The notes under the pieces: model-generated
Databases searched by the model: none
The model's input: the letters and a program-made list of their open reading frames with translations, nothing else
Told to the model about the DNA's origin: nothing
Assembly (NCBI GenBank): GCA_005804885.1
Contig: SYOX01000147.1
Location: 1 to 35,441 of the forward strand
Length of the DNA stretch: 35,441 bases
Origin: Pseudomonadota bacterium
Lineage (GTDB): Bacteria; Myxococcota_A; Bradymonadia; Bradymonadales; GCA-2716585
Direction: 5' to 3'
Shown here: positions 1-8,713 of the stretch, piece by piece
How positions within the stretch are numbered: position 1 is the first letter of the stretch
How the letters are laid out: each line of letters opens with the position of its first letter
Program-made: the position numbers and the translations under genes

Positions 1-684
1 GCTGAAGTCCTCGGAATCATAGTGGAATCTCAGCGGCGACAGGATGGCCTTGCCGCCCTCGAAGCGGACCTTCTTCGCGTCCACCCGGGCGACGAAGAAC
101 TTGGTGCCGGCCTCGACGTAGGGCCGCAGCACCGGCTCGGCGCCTTGCGGGATGTTGTAGTTGTTGCCCCGCAGCCACGCGTCCAGCCCCCCCGAGTCGT
201 CCGCGCTCAGGATCACCACCTCGTACTCTCCCACCTTGAACTCCGCCTCGACCCGGACCCCGCCGCCCTCCATCCCAGGATCGGGGGACGCCGACTCCTT
301 GTAGACGCGGTCGCCTTCGAAGAGGTTCCAGTCATCCTCGGGGGGCTCGTAGCAAGGGTCGCGCTCCCAGTACTCGACGAGCCGGGGCGCGGCCATCTGA
401 TCGAGGCGGTCAAAGACGTCCTCGGGCAGCGTCTTGACGTTCTCCTTCTGGAGCACGACGGGCACCGGGATGACCATGGCGAAGTCGCTCGGCGGGCCCT
501 GGTAGTTGTTCTGCATGGACAGGACCGTCCGGGTGCCGTGTCGCATCAGCGCCACCTGGGTGGCGTTGTTGAACATCTCCCCTGTCGCCCCCGAGACGTA
601 GAAGCCGCAAAAAGCGCTCGCCGTCGCGGGCGCCATCCAGAGCGCGAGCGCGGCGAACGCGGCGAGTGGCTGTCGGTGTCGCAT
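1..684 (-). CDS. DUF2330 domain-containing exported protein (C-terminus cut by window edge)
   Basis: The first 228 codons are present and the frame runs off the left edge, so the C-terminus is missing. The start ATG at 684 has AGGAG eight bases upstream on the minus strand. Residues 1-24 form a signal peptide (basic start, then an Ala/Leu-rich core ending ATASA), followed by AFCGFYVSGA, the typical mature N-terminus of DUF2330 proteins. The stretch with VALMRHGTRTVLSMQNNYQG and FAMVIPVPVVL around residues 43-78 also fits this family. DUF2330 proteins are exported or envelope-associated and have no established biochemical role, so no function is assigned. The gene is divergent from the CBS protein gene. 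Family assignment is by motif recognition and is fairly secure. Confidence 0.85.
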   Translation of the reverse strand, partial: MRHRQPLAAFAALALWMAPATASAFCGFYVSGATGEMFNNATQVALMRHGTRTVLSMQNNYQGPPSDFAMVIPVPVVLQKENVKTLPEDVFDRLDQMAAPRLVEYWERDPCYEPPEDDWNLFEGDRVYKESASPDPGMEGGGVRVEAEFKVGEYEVVILSADDSGGLDAWLRGNNYNIPQGAEPVLRPYVEAGTKFFVARVDAKKVRFEGGKAILSPLRFHYDSEDFS

Positions 685-768
685 GTCTCATCTCCTGGTT
701 GAGCGCCGTGTGATGTCTCTTTCTGGCATATCCCGACAGGGGCGACAAGGATGGTGTCCAGAGGCCTT

Positions 769-801
769 TTGACCTTGGCCCCTGGTGGTTCAGGTTATAC
801 T
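769..801 (+). promoter_or_regulatory. Putative sigma-70-like promoter of the CBS-domain gene
   Basis: TTGACC at 769-774 and TATACT at 796-801 lie 40 bases before the ATG at 842. The spacer of 21 is longer than the usual 16-19, which weakens the call. Two other plus-strand genes (6715 and 29654) have similar hexamer pairs at nearly the same distance from their starts. Confidence 0.35.
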
Positions 802-841
802 CTGGAGTCGTGGAAGAGGAACCGAACGAGGAGGCGAGACG

Positions 842-1249
842 ATGGCAAAGCTGCCCCAGGTGCGCGACTACATGGACACCGAGGTGCCCACCCTCAACCC
901 CGAGATGGAGATCCTCGACGCAGTGAACTTCCTGCTGGACAACCACGTCACCGGCGCGCCCGTGGTGAACGGCGAGGGCACGTTGATCGGGATCTTGACC
1001 GAGAAGGACTGCCTGAGGTTGCTGGCCACGGGCAGCAACAACGAGTTCCCGTCGGGGACGGTGGCCGACTTCATGACGGCCAGGGTCGAGACGATCCGGC
1101 CTCACATGAACGTCTACTTTGTCGCGGGGCTTTTTCTCGGGCAGAACTTCCGCCGCTTCCCGGTCGTCGACGAGGCTGGCCGAGTCGTCGGCGCCATCAC
1201 GCGCTTTGACATCTTGCGCGCCATCAAGCATCACCTCGGTAAGCCCTGA
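842..1249 (+). CDS. Two-CBS-domain protein
   Basis: A 135-residue protein made almost only of a tandem CBS pair, residues about 8-62 and 73-130. Typical features are VRDYMDTEVPTLNPEMEILD, GAPVVNGEGTLIGILTEKD, VADFMTARVETI and RFPVVDEAGRVVGAITRFD. CBS pairs (Bateman modules) bind adenosyl ligands such as AMP, ATP or SAM and usually regulate a partner, so a cytoplasmic sensory role is likely; the partner is unknown. The start at 842 is chosen because AGGAGG at 829-834 sits seven bases upstream; an in-frame GTG at 785 has no such support. The metallophosphoesterase follows 42 nt later on the same strand and may be co-transcribed. Confidence 0.9.
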   Translation: MAKLPQVRDYMDTEVPTLNPEMEILDAVNFLLDNHVTGAPVVNGEGTLIGILTEKDCLRLLATGSNNEFPSGTVADFMTARVETIRPHMNVYFVAGLFLGQNFRRFPVVDEAGRVVGAITRFDILRAIKHHLGKP

Positions 1250-1291
1250 TCTGTCCACGCCCTTCGGCCAGACTGCCCGGTGACCCTGCCT

Positions 1292-2149
1292 ATGGCCTCT
1301 ATTCACATCCGGGATCGCATCGCCACCATCCGAGGCCCGGGGACGCTCCTGGTCGCCTCCGATCTGCATGGAAACCTGAAGGATCTCCAGCGCATGGTCG
1401 AGCTCCTCGATCAGGAGGAGGACGGGGCGCTGCTCCTGCTCGGCGACTTGTTCCACGGCCCCAGCGTCACGCGCGAGGAGTGGGAGATCCTCTACGCCCA
1501 CCTTGCCGACTACTACCCCGACGAGTCCGCTGAGGTCTTTCGCACCTTCGCTCGCCTCTTGAAGGAGCGCACGGGCCGGGTCACCTCTCTGTTGGGCAAC
1601 CACGACCACGCGCACGTCGGCGGCCCTGTCGTGTCGAAGTTCTACGACGACGAGGCCGCCGCGATGGAGATGAGCCTCGATGATGACGAGATCCCCCACC
1701 TCCAGCGGGTCTTGAGCGCGCTGCCCTTGATCGCCGTCTCGGACAGTCGGGTCGCCTTCACCCACGCGGCGCCGCCGGACATCCCCTTTGACGCGGCGCT
1801 GCTGGCCTCGGTCGCGCTCGACGGCTACAGCGGGGTCCCGCTCTACGCCATGCACCGCTACGACATCCTCGGCGGCCTGCTGTGGACGCGGGGCGCCACC
1901 GAGGTGGTCACGCGCCGCTTCCTGTCCTCCCTGGCCGCCGCCGCCGCCCCCTCGTGCAACGCCGTCGTCCACGGGCACGAGATCATCGACACGGGCTTTG
2001 ATGTCGAGAACAAGTGCCTGATCACCTTGTCGACGAGCTTCGGCATGAAGGCCCCGGCCAAGACCTACCTCAGGCTCGATCTGGGGACGACCTACCTCAA
2101 CGCCGTCGATCTCGTGTCCAGAAAGGCGCTGCTGCCCCTGTACCCCTGA
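1292..2149 (+). CDS. PPP-type metallophosphoesterase (Ser/Thr phosphatase-like)
   Basis: A 285-residue calcineurin-like phosphoesterase with a dinuclear metal centre. The motifs appear in order: DLHGN (D24, H26), GDLFHG (D52), GNHDH (N103, H104), THAAP (H158) and VVHGHE (H227, H229). This arrangement is that of the PPP family (PP2A/PP1-like and bacterial PrpA/ApaH relatives), which removes phosphate from proteins or nucleotides. There is no signal peptide, so it should be cytoplasmic. Two Ser/Thr kinases are encoded in the window and it could oppose one of them, but that is inference. The ATG at 1292 is preferred; a GTG at 1280 is an alternative and neither has a clear ribosome binding site. 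It converges on the Pnkp-like gene with a 22-nt gap. Confidence 0.85.
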   Translation: MASIHIRDRIATIRGPGTLLVASDLHGNLKDLQRMVELLDQEEDGALLLLGDLFHGPSVTREEWEILYAHLADYYPDESAEVFRTFARLLKERTGRVTSLLGNHDHAHVGGPVVSKFYDDEAAAMEMSLDDDEIPHLQRVLSALPLIAVSDSRVAFTHAAPPDIPFDAALLASVALDGYSGVPLYAMHRYDILGGLLWTRGATEVVTRRFLSSLAAAAAPSCNAVVHGHEIIDTGFDVENKCLITLSTSFGMKAPAKTYLRLDLGTTYLNAVDLVSRKALLPLYP

Positions 2150-2171
2150 CACCAGACCACAGCCGAGAGAC

Positions 2172-5006
2172 TCAGAAGGACAGCGCGCGCCAGTCGGCGC
2201 GGGTCTGCTGGGCCGCCTCGGCGTCGCCCTTGAAGCGGCGATCGAGCATCTCGGCGTCGAGGCGGCCGTCGATCAGGGCGAAGAGGAGCCAGGAGAGCGG
2301 GCCTGCCGTGTCCTTGGCCCAGGCCGCGAAGTCGCGGCGGCGCGTGCGGTAGGCCTCGGGCTCGAGATCGCGCGAGGGCAGCGGCTTGTCGGCCATGTGG
2401 CGCAGGTAGGCGGCGCTGGCCTCCGCCACGATGTCCTCGCAGACTTGCTGGTAGGCCTTCCAGACGTTGAAGTGCGCCCGGTAGGTGCCCAGCACCTCCT
2501 CGGGGACCTCGTCGGAGCCCTGCCGCATGAGGAAGTCCCGGAACTGTTCCCAGGTGGTCAGGTCGCGGTTGGCCTCCAGGAACTCGCGGGTGCGATCGTA
2601 GGTGCAGTAGGAGAAGAGCCGCATCAGGCGCAGGTAGTCGGCGCCCTTGACCTTGACCCGGTGCAGGACGGCGGGGCGGCCATCGGCGTAGCGGCCCTCG
2701 AAGGTGACGACGGCGCCCTCCCGGTCGGTGCCTTCGAGGTGGGCCGAGAGGGCCTCCAGGCGCTCGGCCAGGGTGTCGCCGGGCAGGACCAGCTCCTCGG
2801 AGATGGGGGCGCCGAGCTCGGCGGCCAGCCCCGCGAGCTCGTCGCGGGGGATGTAGCGCGGGACGCCCTGGCGGAAGTCGACCGCGCCGGTCAGGACGAC
2901 CTCGGTGCGGTCGCCGTAATCGGTCACGATCCGCGACTGGGGGTGGATGAGCTCCCAGATGAGCGTCAGGCCCGCGACGCGGGCCGGATCCAGGGCCGAC
3001 GGCGTCTGGGTCGACAGGATGGCGCGGGCCTGGCCGATGTAGTCAAACTGGGTGTCGTCGGCCTGAGCGCCGGTGTCGCCGCCCTCGATCATGCCGCGGG
3101 TGGTGAGGATCACGGCCTCGGGGCCGCCCCCGGCCAGCCCCAGGCCCACGGTCGAGAAGCTCTGGATCAGGGTCCCGTCGAGCTTCTCGTTGAAGCGCAC
3201 GGAGATCCCAGCGGCGCCGGCCAGCGTGTTGGCCAGATCGAAGGAGTCCTCCCGCTCGCCGTAGTTGTACATCTTGAGGTAGGGGATCGAGGCCGCCCGC
3301 CAGGGATCGGTCAGGTAGACGAGGCCCTTGGCGAAGACCTGGTGCTCGGCGTCGGGGGTGAAGAGCAGCTTGGAGGCGTTCGAGAGCGTCAGGGCCGAGA
3401 AGGCGCCGCCGACCGGGGTGCGCTTGAGCAGCAGGGGATCGTCGTGGACGGCCCGCAGGACGGCCTCGGGCTCCTCGTGGATGAGGGTCATCAGGCGCTC
3501 GAAGGAGAGGTCAAAGCGCCTGGAGGGGCCGATGCGCTCCATCGCCTCGACGCGGGCGGCGATGGAGTGCGGGATGGGCGTCTTGCCCCCCTGGAGGCTG
3601 GCGCCGTCGGCCTGGGCCGGCTGCTGGAGCGTGGCCGGATCGATCAGGTTGGGCGTCTCGCCGAGGCCCTCCTTCGCGAAGTAGACCGCGCGGGCCGCGA
3701 CCTGGACGACCTCGCGCGAGGGCCAGCGCAAGGCGCTCAGGTGGCCGCCGAAGACGCAGCCCGTGTCGATGCACAGGGTGTTGTTGCGCTCCACGACGGG
3801 GCCGAGGAAGGCCGTGTGGCCCACGACGCAGGTCGGCCCGTCCTGGGGGTAGTCGATCGTCCAGTCCAGGCGCTGCGGCAGGCCGTTGACCACGTTCCCG
3901 GTCGTCGGGCCATAGAGGCAGTACGAGCGCACTCGCCCCTCGTTGGCCGTCAAGAGCCGCGTCATCCAGGCCGCGTGGGCGATGACGACCCGCGCCCCGA
4001 TCCCCGCGCAGGCGCCGGGCTCCGGGTCGCAAAGCACCCATAAGGGTGCGCCATCAAAGAGCTTTCGATAGCGGGCCTTGAGGGTCAGGAGCGCCTCGGG
4101 CTCCAGCGTCGAGAACTCGGCCGCCGTCGTCTCCAGGCCGTGGGAGACCTTGACGCTGTTGCCGCGCAGCCAGCGGGCCAGCTTGTCGTCGTGGTTGCCC
4201 AGCACCAGCAGGCCCTTGCCCCGGCTGACCAGATCGTGGACCAGCGCCAGGACCCCCAGCGAGTCCGGACCCCGGTCGGTCAGATCGCCGATGAAGATCA
4301 GCGGCCTGTCCTGCGGGTGGAACCAGCGCCCCTCTTGATCGCGGGACCAGCCGAGCAGGCCCATCAGCTCGATCAGCTCAGGGAGGCAGCCGTGGACATC
4401 GCCGACGACGTCGAACTCGCGCTGGTTGTAGCGCGCGCCGCCGTTGTCCGTCACCGTCATCAGCGGGGTCTTCCAGGCCCGTATGACCTCGTAATAGAGC
4501 GCGCCGACCCCCTCGACCCCCTCGGCGGTGTGGACGCGGACGATGGCGTCCCAGTCCTCCTCGATGAGGTTGGGGCGCAGATCGGAGAGCGCCCTGGCCT
4601 GCCGCGCGATGACCTCGACCGGGACCCTCCTTGAGCGCAGGAGCTGGCGCCGGGCGCAGACCTCCGGCGGGGTGTCGAACCAGACGACGATCGCCGGCAC
4701 GTCGTGTTTGCGAGCCAGGGCCAGCCAGGGCGTCCTGGCCGAGCGCTTCAGGTTGGTCGCGTCGATGATCGCCAGCCGCTGGTACTTCAGCCGCAGGTCC
4801 GCCAGCGTCTCCAGGACCTCGAAGGCGTCGTGGGAGCAGCCCTGGTGCTCGGGCTCGTCGGTCAGCACCCCGCGGGTCGCGTCGGAGGACAGGACGTGGG
4901 AGCCCTTGAAGACCTCGGCGGCCCATGAAGACTTGCCCGAGCCTGAGATGCCGGCCAGGACGATGACCGCCGAGGGTGGCAGGCCGGGGAGCATGGAGTT
5001 GAGCAT
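2172..5006 (-). CDS. Polynucleotide 5'-kinase / metallophosphatase / T4 Rnl1-like RNA ligase (three-domain RNA repair enzyme)
   Basis: A 944-residue end-healing and sealing enzyme. Residues 1-175 are a P-loop polynucleotide kinase (GISGSGKSS, K25). Residues 195-440 are a Pnkp-type phosphatase: GDVHGC (D203, H205), GDLTDRG (D241), GNHD (N271, H272), H344, VVGHT (H397) and the Pnkp hallmark DTGCVFGG. Residues about 500-800 are a nucleotidyltransferase with motif I NEKLDGTL (Lys608, AMP acceptor), IWELIHPQSR as motif IIIa, REGAVVTFE as motif IV and RVKVKG as motif V. Canonical bacterial Pnkp (about 870 aa) has the same first two domains but a different ligase domain and a Hen1 partner; here the ligase resembles T4 Rnl1 (RNA_lig_T4_1) and no Hen1 gene is adjacent. 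The start has AGGA seven bases upstream. It lies 44 nt after the kinase gene at 5051-6568, probably one operon. Domain calls are by motif. Confidence 0.88.
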   Translation of the reverse strand: MLNSMLPGLPPSAVIVLAGISGSGKSSWAAEVFKGSHVLSSDATRGVLTDEPEHQGCSHDAFEVLETLADLRLKYQRLAIIDATNLKRSARTPWLALARKHDVPAIVVWFDTPPEVCARRQLLRSRRVPVEVIARQARALSDLRPNLIEEDWDAIVRVHTAEGVEGVGALYYEVIRAWKTPLMTVTDNGGARYNQREFDVVGDVHGCLPELIELMGLLGWSRDQEGRWFHPQDRPLIFIGDLTDRGPDSLGVLALVHDLVSRGKGLLVLGNHDDKLARWLRGNSVKVSHGLETTAAEFSTLEPEALLTLKARYRKLFDGAPLWVLCDPEPGACAGIGARVVIAHAAWMTRLLTANEGRVRSYCLYGPTTGNVVNGLPQRLDWTIDYPQDGPTCVVGHTAFLGPVVERNNTLCIDTGCVFGGHLSALRWPSREVVQVAARAVYFAKEGLGETPNLIDPATLQQPAQADGASLQGGKTPIPHSIAARVEAMERIGPSRRFDLSFERLMTLIHEEPEAVLRAVHDDPLLLKRTPVGGAFSALTLSNASKLLFTPDAEHQVFAKGLVYLTDPWRAASIPYLKMYNYGEREDSFDLANTLAGAAGISVRFNEKLDGTLIQSFSTVGLGLAGGGPEAVILTTRGMIEGGDTGAQADDTQFDYIGQARAILSTQTPSALDPARVAGLTLIWELIHPQSRIVTDYGDRTEVVLTGAVDFRQGVPRYIPRDELAGLAAELGAPISEELVLPGDTLAERLEALSAHLEGTDREGAVVTFEGRYADGRPAVLHRVKVKGADYLRLMRLFSYCTYDRTREFLEANRDLTTWEQFRDFLMRQGSDEVPEEVLGTYRAHFNVWKAYQQVCEDIVAEASAAYLRHMADKPLPSRDLEPEAYRTRRRDFAAWAKDTAGPLSWLLFALIDGRLDAEMLDRRFKGDAEAAQQTRADWRALSF

Positions 5007-5050
5007 GATGATCCTGATTCTCTAGAGTCTTCGCAGGGTTCCCTGGGGGC

Positions 5051-6568
5051 TCAAGGCGAGCCGAATATGAGCATCAGCGCCGCCAGCGCCACCGCCAGCA
5101 AGAGCAGGAAGAAGCCCAGCGCCACCACCCCGACGACGAGCAGGTTCCGGGTGTCGGCGTCCATCCCCGCGACGACCTCGGGCGGCAGCGTGGAGGCGTA
5201 GCGGCCGCGGAACTTGAGATCGTGGCGCGAGGGCGGCGCCCTGTGCCCCGCCTCGATGCGGGTGACCTCCGCCGCCATCATGGGATCCAAGGAGGCGCCA
5301 AACTCAGGCACCATCGAGATCGCCGTCGACTCGTCGGGCAGATCCCCCTCTTCCCCCGAGACCCCCTCGGCCAGGAGATCCACAGAGGAGGCCCGGCGCG
5401 TGGGGGCGCTGGGCAGCTCATCGCCGTGCGTGTCGAGGTCGTCCTCAAGATCCTCGTCGAGATCGTCCAGGAAGTCCGCGTCGATCTCGGGGATCTCATC
5501 GAGCGCCTCGACGCCCTCGTCCGGGTCGACCGGCGCCGCGGGAGCCGGAGCCATGCCGGGCAGGAACTGGTTGGCGTTGGTGACCGCTCGTGGCCCGAAG
5601 GGCGTCTGGACGACAAGCTGGTGCGTGTCGGCCTTCATGCTCTGGATTTCGCGGCCGTGGGGGTAGGGAGGCAGGGCGCTCAGGTCCCCGACGGCCGCGA
5701 TGTCGGCCATCATCTCCTCCGCGCTCTGGTAGCGCTCCTCGGCGCGCCCCTTGATCGCCCGGACGATGATCCCCCCCAGCTCGCCGCAGATGATGTCGTC
5801 GCGCAGCTTGACCGGCTTGTCTTCGGTCTTGTGCAACGCGATCTCGATCCAGCTCGATCCCAGGAAGATCGGGCGCCCTCCGAGCATCTCGAACATCATG
5901 TGACCCAGGGCGTACAGGTCCGTCGGCGCCGACACCACCCCCTCGTTGAACTGCTCCGGGGCCATGTAGACCGGCGTCCCCACCGTCATCCCCGCCGAGG
6001 TCAGCTCCGCCCCCTCGCCGCCGACCGGCGCGAGCGCCTTGGCGATGGAGAAGTCCAGCACCTTGACGAAGTCCTTCTCCCCCCCGATCTCCTCCAGGAA
6101 GATGTTGTCCGGCTTCAGATCTCGGTGGATGATCCCCTTGCCGTGGGCCTCCGACAGGCTCTTGAGGATCTGGATGCAGATGTTCCGGACCCGCTCGGGC
6201 GCCAGCGGCCCATGACGCCGGATCTCGCTCCCGAGCGAGATCCCCTCCAGGAGCTCCATGGCGAAGAAGAGCGTGCCGTTGTCGAGCTGGCCGTGATCGA
6301 AGATCGTCACCGTGTTGGGGTGGCGCAGCTGGCTGATGATCTGCACCTCTCGCTTGAAGCGCCCCACAAGCCGCTCGTGGTTGGCCGCGTGCGGCAGCAG
6401 GGTCTTGAGGGCGACGTGGCGGTTCATCTCCTCGTGAACCGCGCGGTACACGACCCCCATGGTGCCCCTGCCAAGCTCCGACACGAGCCTGTAGCGGCCC
6501 GAGATCAGGTCACCGGCCTTGAGCCCCTTCCCGGCGCCCTCTCCCTTGCTGTAGCTCACCTCAGTCAT
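5051..6568 (-). CDS. Membrane-anchored Ser/Thr protein kinase with DFS instead of DFG
   Basis: A 505-residue Pkn/Hanks-type kinase. The catalytic domain spans about 26-295: glycine loop GRGTMG (33-38), VALK (K55), helix-C Glu (E74), HRDLKPDN (D150) and GTPVYMAPEQ (197-206). The magnesium-binding DFG motif reads DFS (172-174), an uncommon change that keeps the Asp. After the kinase come a linker rich in Asp/Glu (about 350-385) and one C-terminal transmembrane helix (about 477-501), so there is no large extracellular sensor; the kinase most likely faces the cytoplasm as a tail-anchored protein. GAGGG lies upstream of the ATG at 6568. TTGCCG and TATGGA spaced by 18 form a weak possible promoter near 6600-6629. 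The RNA repair enzyme gene follows by 44 nt, which suggests co-expression. Confidence 0.92.
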   Translation of the reverse strand: MTEVSYSKGEGAGKGLKAGDLISGRYRLVSELGRGTMGVVYRAVHEEMNRHVALKTLLPHAANHERLVGRFKREVQIISQLRHPNTVTIFDHGQLDNGTLFFAMELLEGISLGSEIRRHGPLAPERVRNICIQILKSLSEAHGKGIIHRDLKPDNIFLEEIGGEKDFVKVLDFSIAKALAPVGGEGAELTSAGMTVGTPVYMAPEQFNEGVVSAPTDLYALGHMMFEMLGGRPIFLGSSWIEIALHKTEDKPVKLRDDIICGELGGIIVRAIKGRAEERYQSAEEMMADIAAVGDLSALPPYPHGREIQSMKADTHQLVVQTPFGPRAVTNANQFLPGMAPAPAAPVDPDEGVEALDEIPEIDADFLDDLDEDLEDDLDTHGDELPSAPTRRASSVDLLAEGVSGEEGDLPDESTAISMVPEFGASLDPMMAAEVTRIEAGHRAPPSRHDLKFRGRYASTLPPEVVAGMDADTRNLLVVGVVALGFFLLLLAVALAALMLIFGSP

Positions 6569-6645
6569 GTACGGCCCTCAAGGGCAAAGCGATCCCTCCA
6601 TCCATAACACCGCCGCGCCCCTATCGGCAATCCGCACAGCAACCC

Positions 6646-6676
6646 TTGACCCTGCGCCGCGCGGCGTCAATATCCT
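6646..6676 (+). promoter_or_regulatory. Putative promoter of the 6715 gene
   Basis: TTGACC at 6646-6651 and TATCCT at 6671-6676, spacer 19, end 38 bases before the ATG at 6715. This resembles a housekeeping promoter, but it rests on hexamer matching only. Confidence 0.4.
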
Positions 6677-6714
6677 GTGTTGGGCGCGCCGCCCCGCCTT
6701 CCCACGAGGAGATC

Positions 6715-7404
6715 ATGACCCAGAGCCCCGACGACCAATTTGACGACCAGTACGACTGGGAAGACGACTACACCGAGCTCCACCTCGAAGACGCGACCTA
6801 CGCCGACTTCGACTGGGACACCCTCGATCCCGAGATCACCGCGCGCCACGACGCCATCCTCGACATGAGCCCCGAAGAACTCGACGCCATCGACCCCGAG
6901 GTGCTCGACGACTTCCAGCGTTGGGCCGCCGCCCGCGCCTGGCTCGGCCACGACAACCCCACGCACTTCATCGAGCTGACCCGGCGCATCCTCGACACCC
7001 CGCCCGCCGACCGCTCAAAGCTGCTCAGCTACCCCGATCTGATGCTCGCCCTGGCCCGCGCCCTGGCCGCCGAGGGCCAGACCCCCCGCGCCATGGTCCT
7101 GCTCGACGAGTATGGCCGCCAGGAGGGCGCCGATCCCCTGGAGCTGGCCCGCCACCGGGGCCTGCTCATGCTCGAAGATGGCCGAGGCGACGAGGGCCTC
7201 AAGATCCTCCTGGACGCCATCAAGGCCAACGCGGCCGATGAGCCCGAGATCGGCCTCCACTTCGCCCAGGACCTCCTCGACCTCGGCCACAAGCCCCAGG
7301 CCAGAGCCCTCCTGGAGGCCACCCGCGAGATCGCCGCCGCCCGCGCCGACGCCGAGCTGCTCCGAGAGGTCGAAGACACCATCGCCGCCTACCTCGCCGA
7401 CTGA
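6715..7404 (+). CDS. Acidic protein with TPR-like helical repeats, function unknown
   Basis: A 229-residue cytoplasmic protein with no signal peptide or membrane helix. The first 45 residues are extremely acidic and aromatic (DDQFDDQYDWEDDYTELHL). From about residue 70 it is Ala/Leu-rich and reads like short antiparallel helices: LMLALARALAAEGQTPRAM, LARHRGLLMLEDGRGDEGLK, LHFAQDLLDLGHKPQARALL. The Gly/Ala/Pro spacing fits tetratricopeptide-type repeats, a protein-binding scaffold, but no canonical family is recognised. The start ATG at 6715 follows GAGGAG with good spacing; an upstream in-frame start lies inside the presumed promoter. It is divergent from the kinase at 5051-6568 and convergent with the nitronate monooxygenase. 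Confidence 0.75.
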   Translation: MTQSPDDQFDDQYDWEDDYTELHLEDATYADFDWDTLDPEITARHDAILDMSPEELDAIDPEVLDDFQRWAAARAWLGHDNPTHFIELTRRILDTPPADRSKLLSYPDLMLALARALAAEGQTPRAMVLLDEYGRQEGADPLELARHRGLLMLEDGRGDEGLKILLDAIKANAADEPEIGLHFAQDLLDLGHKPQARALLEATREIAAARADAELLREVEDTIAAYLAD

Positions 7405-7522
7405 CCCACGCCAGATCAGCCCCGGCGCGCGTCCGACGGATCCTCGGGGCGTGCCACATCGGCGCGACGGCCCCGCAGTTCGGCACCCGAGGCGATCTCG
7501 GCGAAGCTCATCACGAAGATCA

Positions 7523-8638
7523 TCAGCCTCGCAGCGCCGCGACCCTGTCACAGGCCACCTCGAAGTCCTCGGCCAGCTTCCTGATGACCTCCTCGACGGG
7601 TCGAACGGCGTTCATCTGTCCGACGATCTGGCCGACTGGGGTGCCGAGCAGAGCCTTGTGCTGGCTGCCCCGGATGCGCGCCTCGGCCTCGGCCACGAGG
7701 ATGCCCTGCAGCGGCATGGGCAGGGGGCCGGGCGAGCCCTCGGCCTCCCAGGCCTTGGTCCACTCCGTGCGCAGCATCCGGGCCGGCTTGCCGCTGATGA
7801 CCTTCGAGCGCACCGTGTCCGAGGAGGTCGCCGCCAGCAGCTTCTCCGCCACGACGCTGTAGCCGTTGGCGCCGGGCGGCTCCAGGCGGTACTCCTCGGT
7901 CGTCAGCCACACCGAGCCCATCCAGACCCCCTCGGCCCCGAGCGCCATCGAGGCGGCGATCTGCGCCCCGGTCCCGATCCCCCCGGCGGCCAGCACTGGC
8001 CTGCCCTCGGCCGCCGCCACGATCTCCGGCACCAGCACCATCGTCGTCACCTCGCCGGTGTGCCCGCCGGCCTCATGCCCGACGGCGATGATGATGTCGA
8101 CGCCCGCCTGGACGTGGCTGGCGGCGTGCTTCGCGTGCCCTGAGAGCGCCGCCACCAGCACCCCCTTGGCGTGGGCCTCGGCCATGACGTCGGCCGGAGG
8201 CGAGCCGAGCGCGTTGACCAGCAGCTTGATCGGGTGCTTGAGCGCGATCTCGACCTGCGCACGGGCGAAGTCGTGCACCCAGCCCGTGATCGCGTTCGGC
8301 CCCGCCGTCCCCTCCGCCAGCTCCGGCACGCCGAAGCGGACCATCAGCTCATCCACGAAGCGCTTGTGCCGCTCGGGCACCATCCCCTCCAGCGCGGTGA
8401 CGTCGCCCTCGTCGATGACCTTCGAGGGCATGACGATGTCGAGGCCGTAGGGCTTCCCGTCGACGTTGGCGTCCATCCAGTCAAGCGCCTCGGCCAGCTC
8501 CTCGATCTTCGTGTACCGGATGGCCCCCAGCACGCCGAAGCCCCCTGCCCTGCTGATCGCAGCGGCGACCTCAGGCGAGGGGGTGAAGCCGAGGATGGGG
8601 TACTTGATCCCGAGCATGTCGTTGATACGGGTGCGCAT
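7523..8638 (-). CDS. Nitronate monooxygenase family FMN enzyme
   Basis: A 371-residue TIM-barrel flavoprotein of the nitronate monooxygenase (2-nitropropane dioxygenase-like) family. Visible motifs are the N-terminal INDMLGIKYPILGF, AGGFGVLGA (31-39), GHEAGGHTGE (187-196), which contains the catalytic His region, and the phosphate-binding AAGGIGTG (217-224), then ALGAEGVWMGS. These enzymes oxidise propionate 3-nitronate and related nitronates with FMN and oxygen; family members also include enoyl-ACP reductase-like FabK enzymes, so the substrate is uncertain. The start ATG at 8638 has AGGAG about ten bases upstream. It lies 75 nt downstream of the exported-protein gene cluster on the same strand, with no obvious functional link. 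It converges with the acidic TPR-like gene. Confidence 0.9.
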   Translation of the reverse strand: MRTRINDMLGIKYPILGFTPSPEVAAAISRAGGFGVLGAIRYTKIEELAEALDWMDANVDGKPYGLDIVMPSKVIDEGDVTALEGMVPERHKRFVDELMVRFGVPELAEGTAGPNAITGWVHDFARAQVEIALKHPIKLLVNALGSPPADVMAEAHAKGVLVAALSGHAKHAASHVQAGVDIIIAVGHEAGGHTGEVTTMVLVPEIVAAAEGRPVLAAGGIGTGAQIAASMALGAEGVWMGSVWLTTEEYRLEPPGANGYSVVAEKLLAATSSDTVRSKVISGKPARMLRTEWTKAWEAEGSPGPLPMPLQGILVAEAEARIRGSQHKALLGTPVGQIVGQMNAVRPVEEVIRKLAEDFEVACDRVAALRG

Positions 8639-8713
8639 CGTGGTGGACTCCTGGTGGTGCTGGTGGCGCGGCGGGTCGGGCCGCCGTCGTCATGTTGAAG
8701 GGGGCGCGGCGAG

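Noticed and set aside
410..2152. A 580-codon minus-strand frame across the DUF2330, CBS and phosphoesterase genes
   Set aside because: It overlaps three genes with recognisable domains, and only their frames have family motifs and ribosome binding sites.
7405..7522. An intrinsic terminator between the convergent acidic protein and nitronate monooxygenase genes
   Set aside because: GCCCC and GGGGC can pair around 7420-7451, but the loop is long and no T tract follows.
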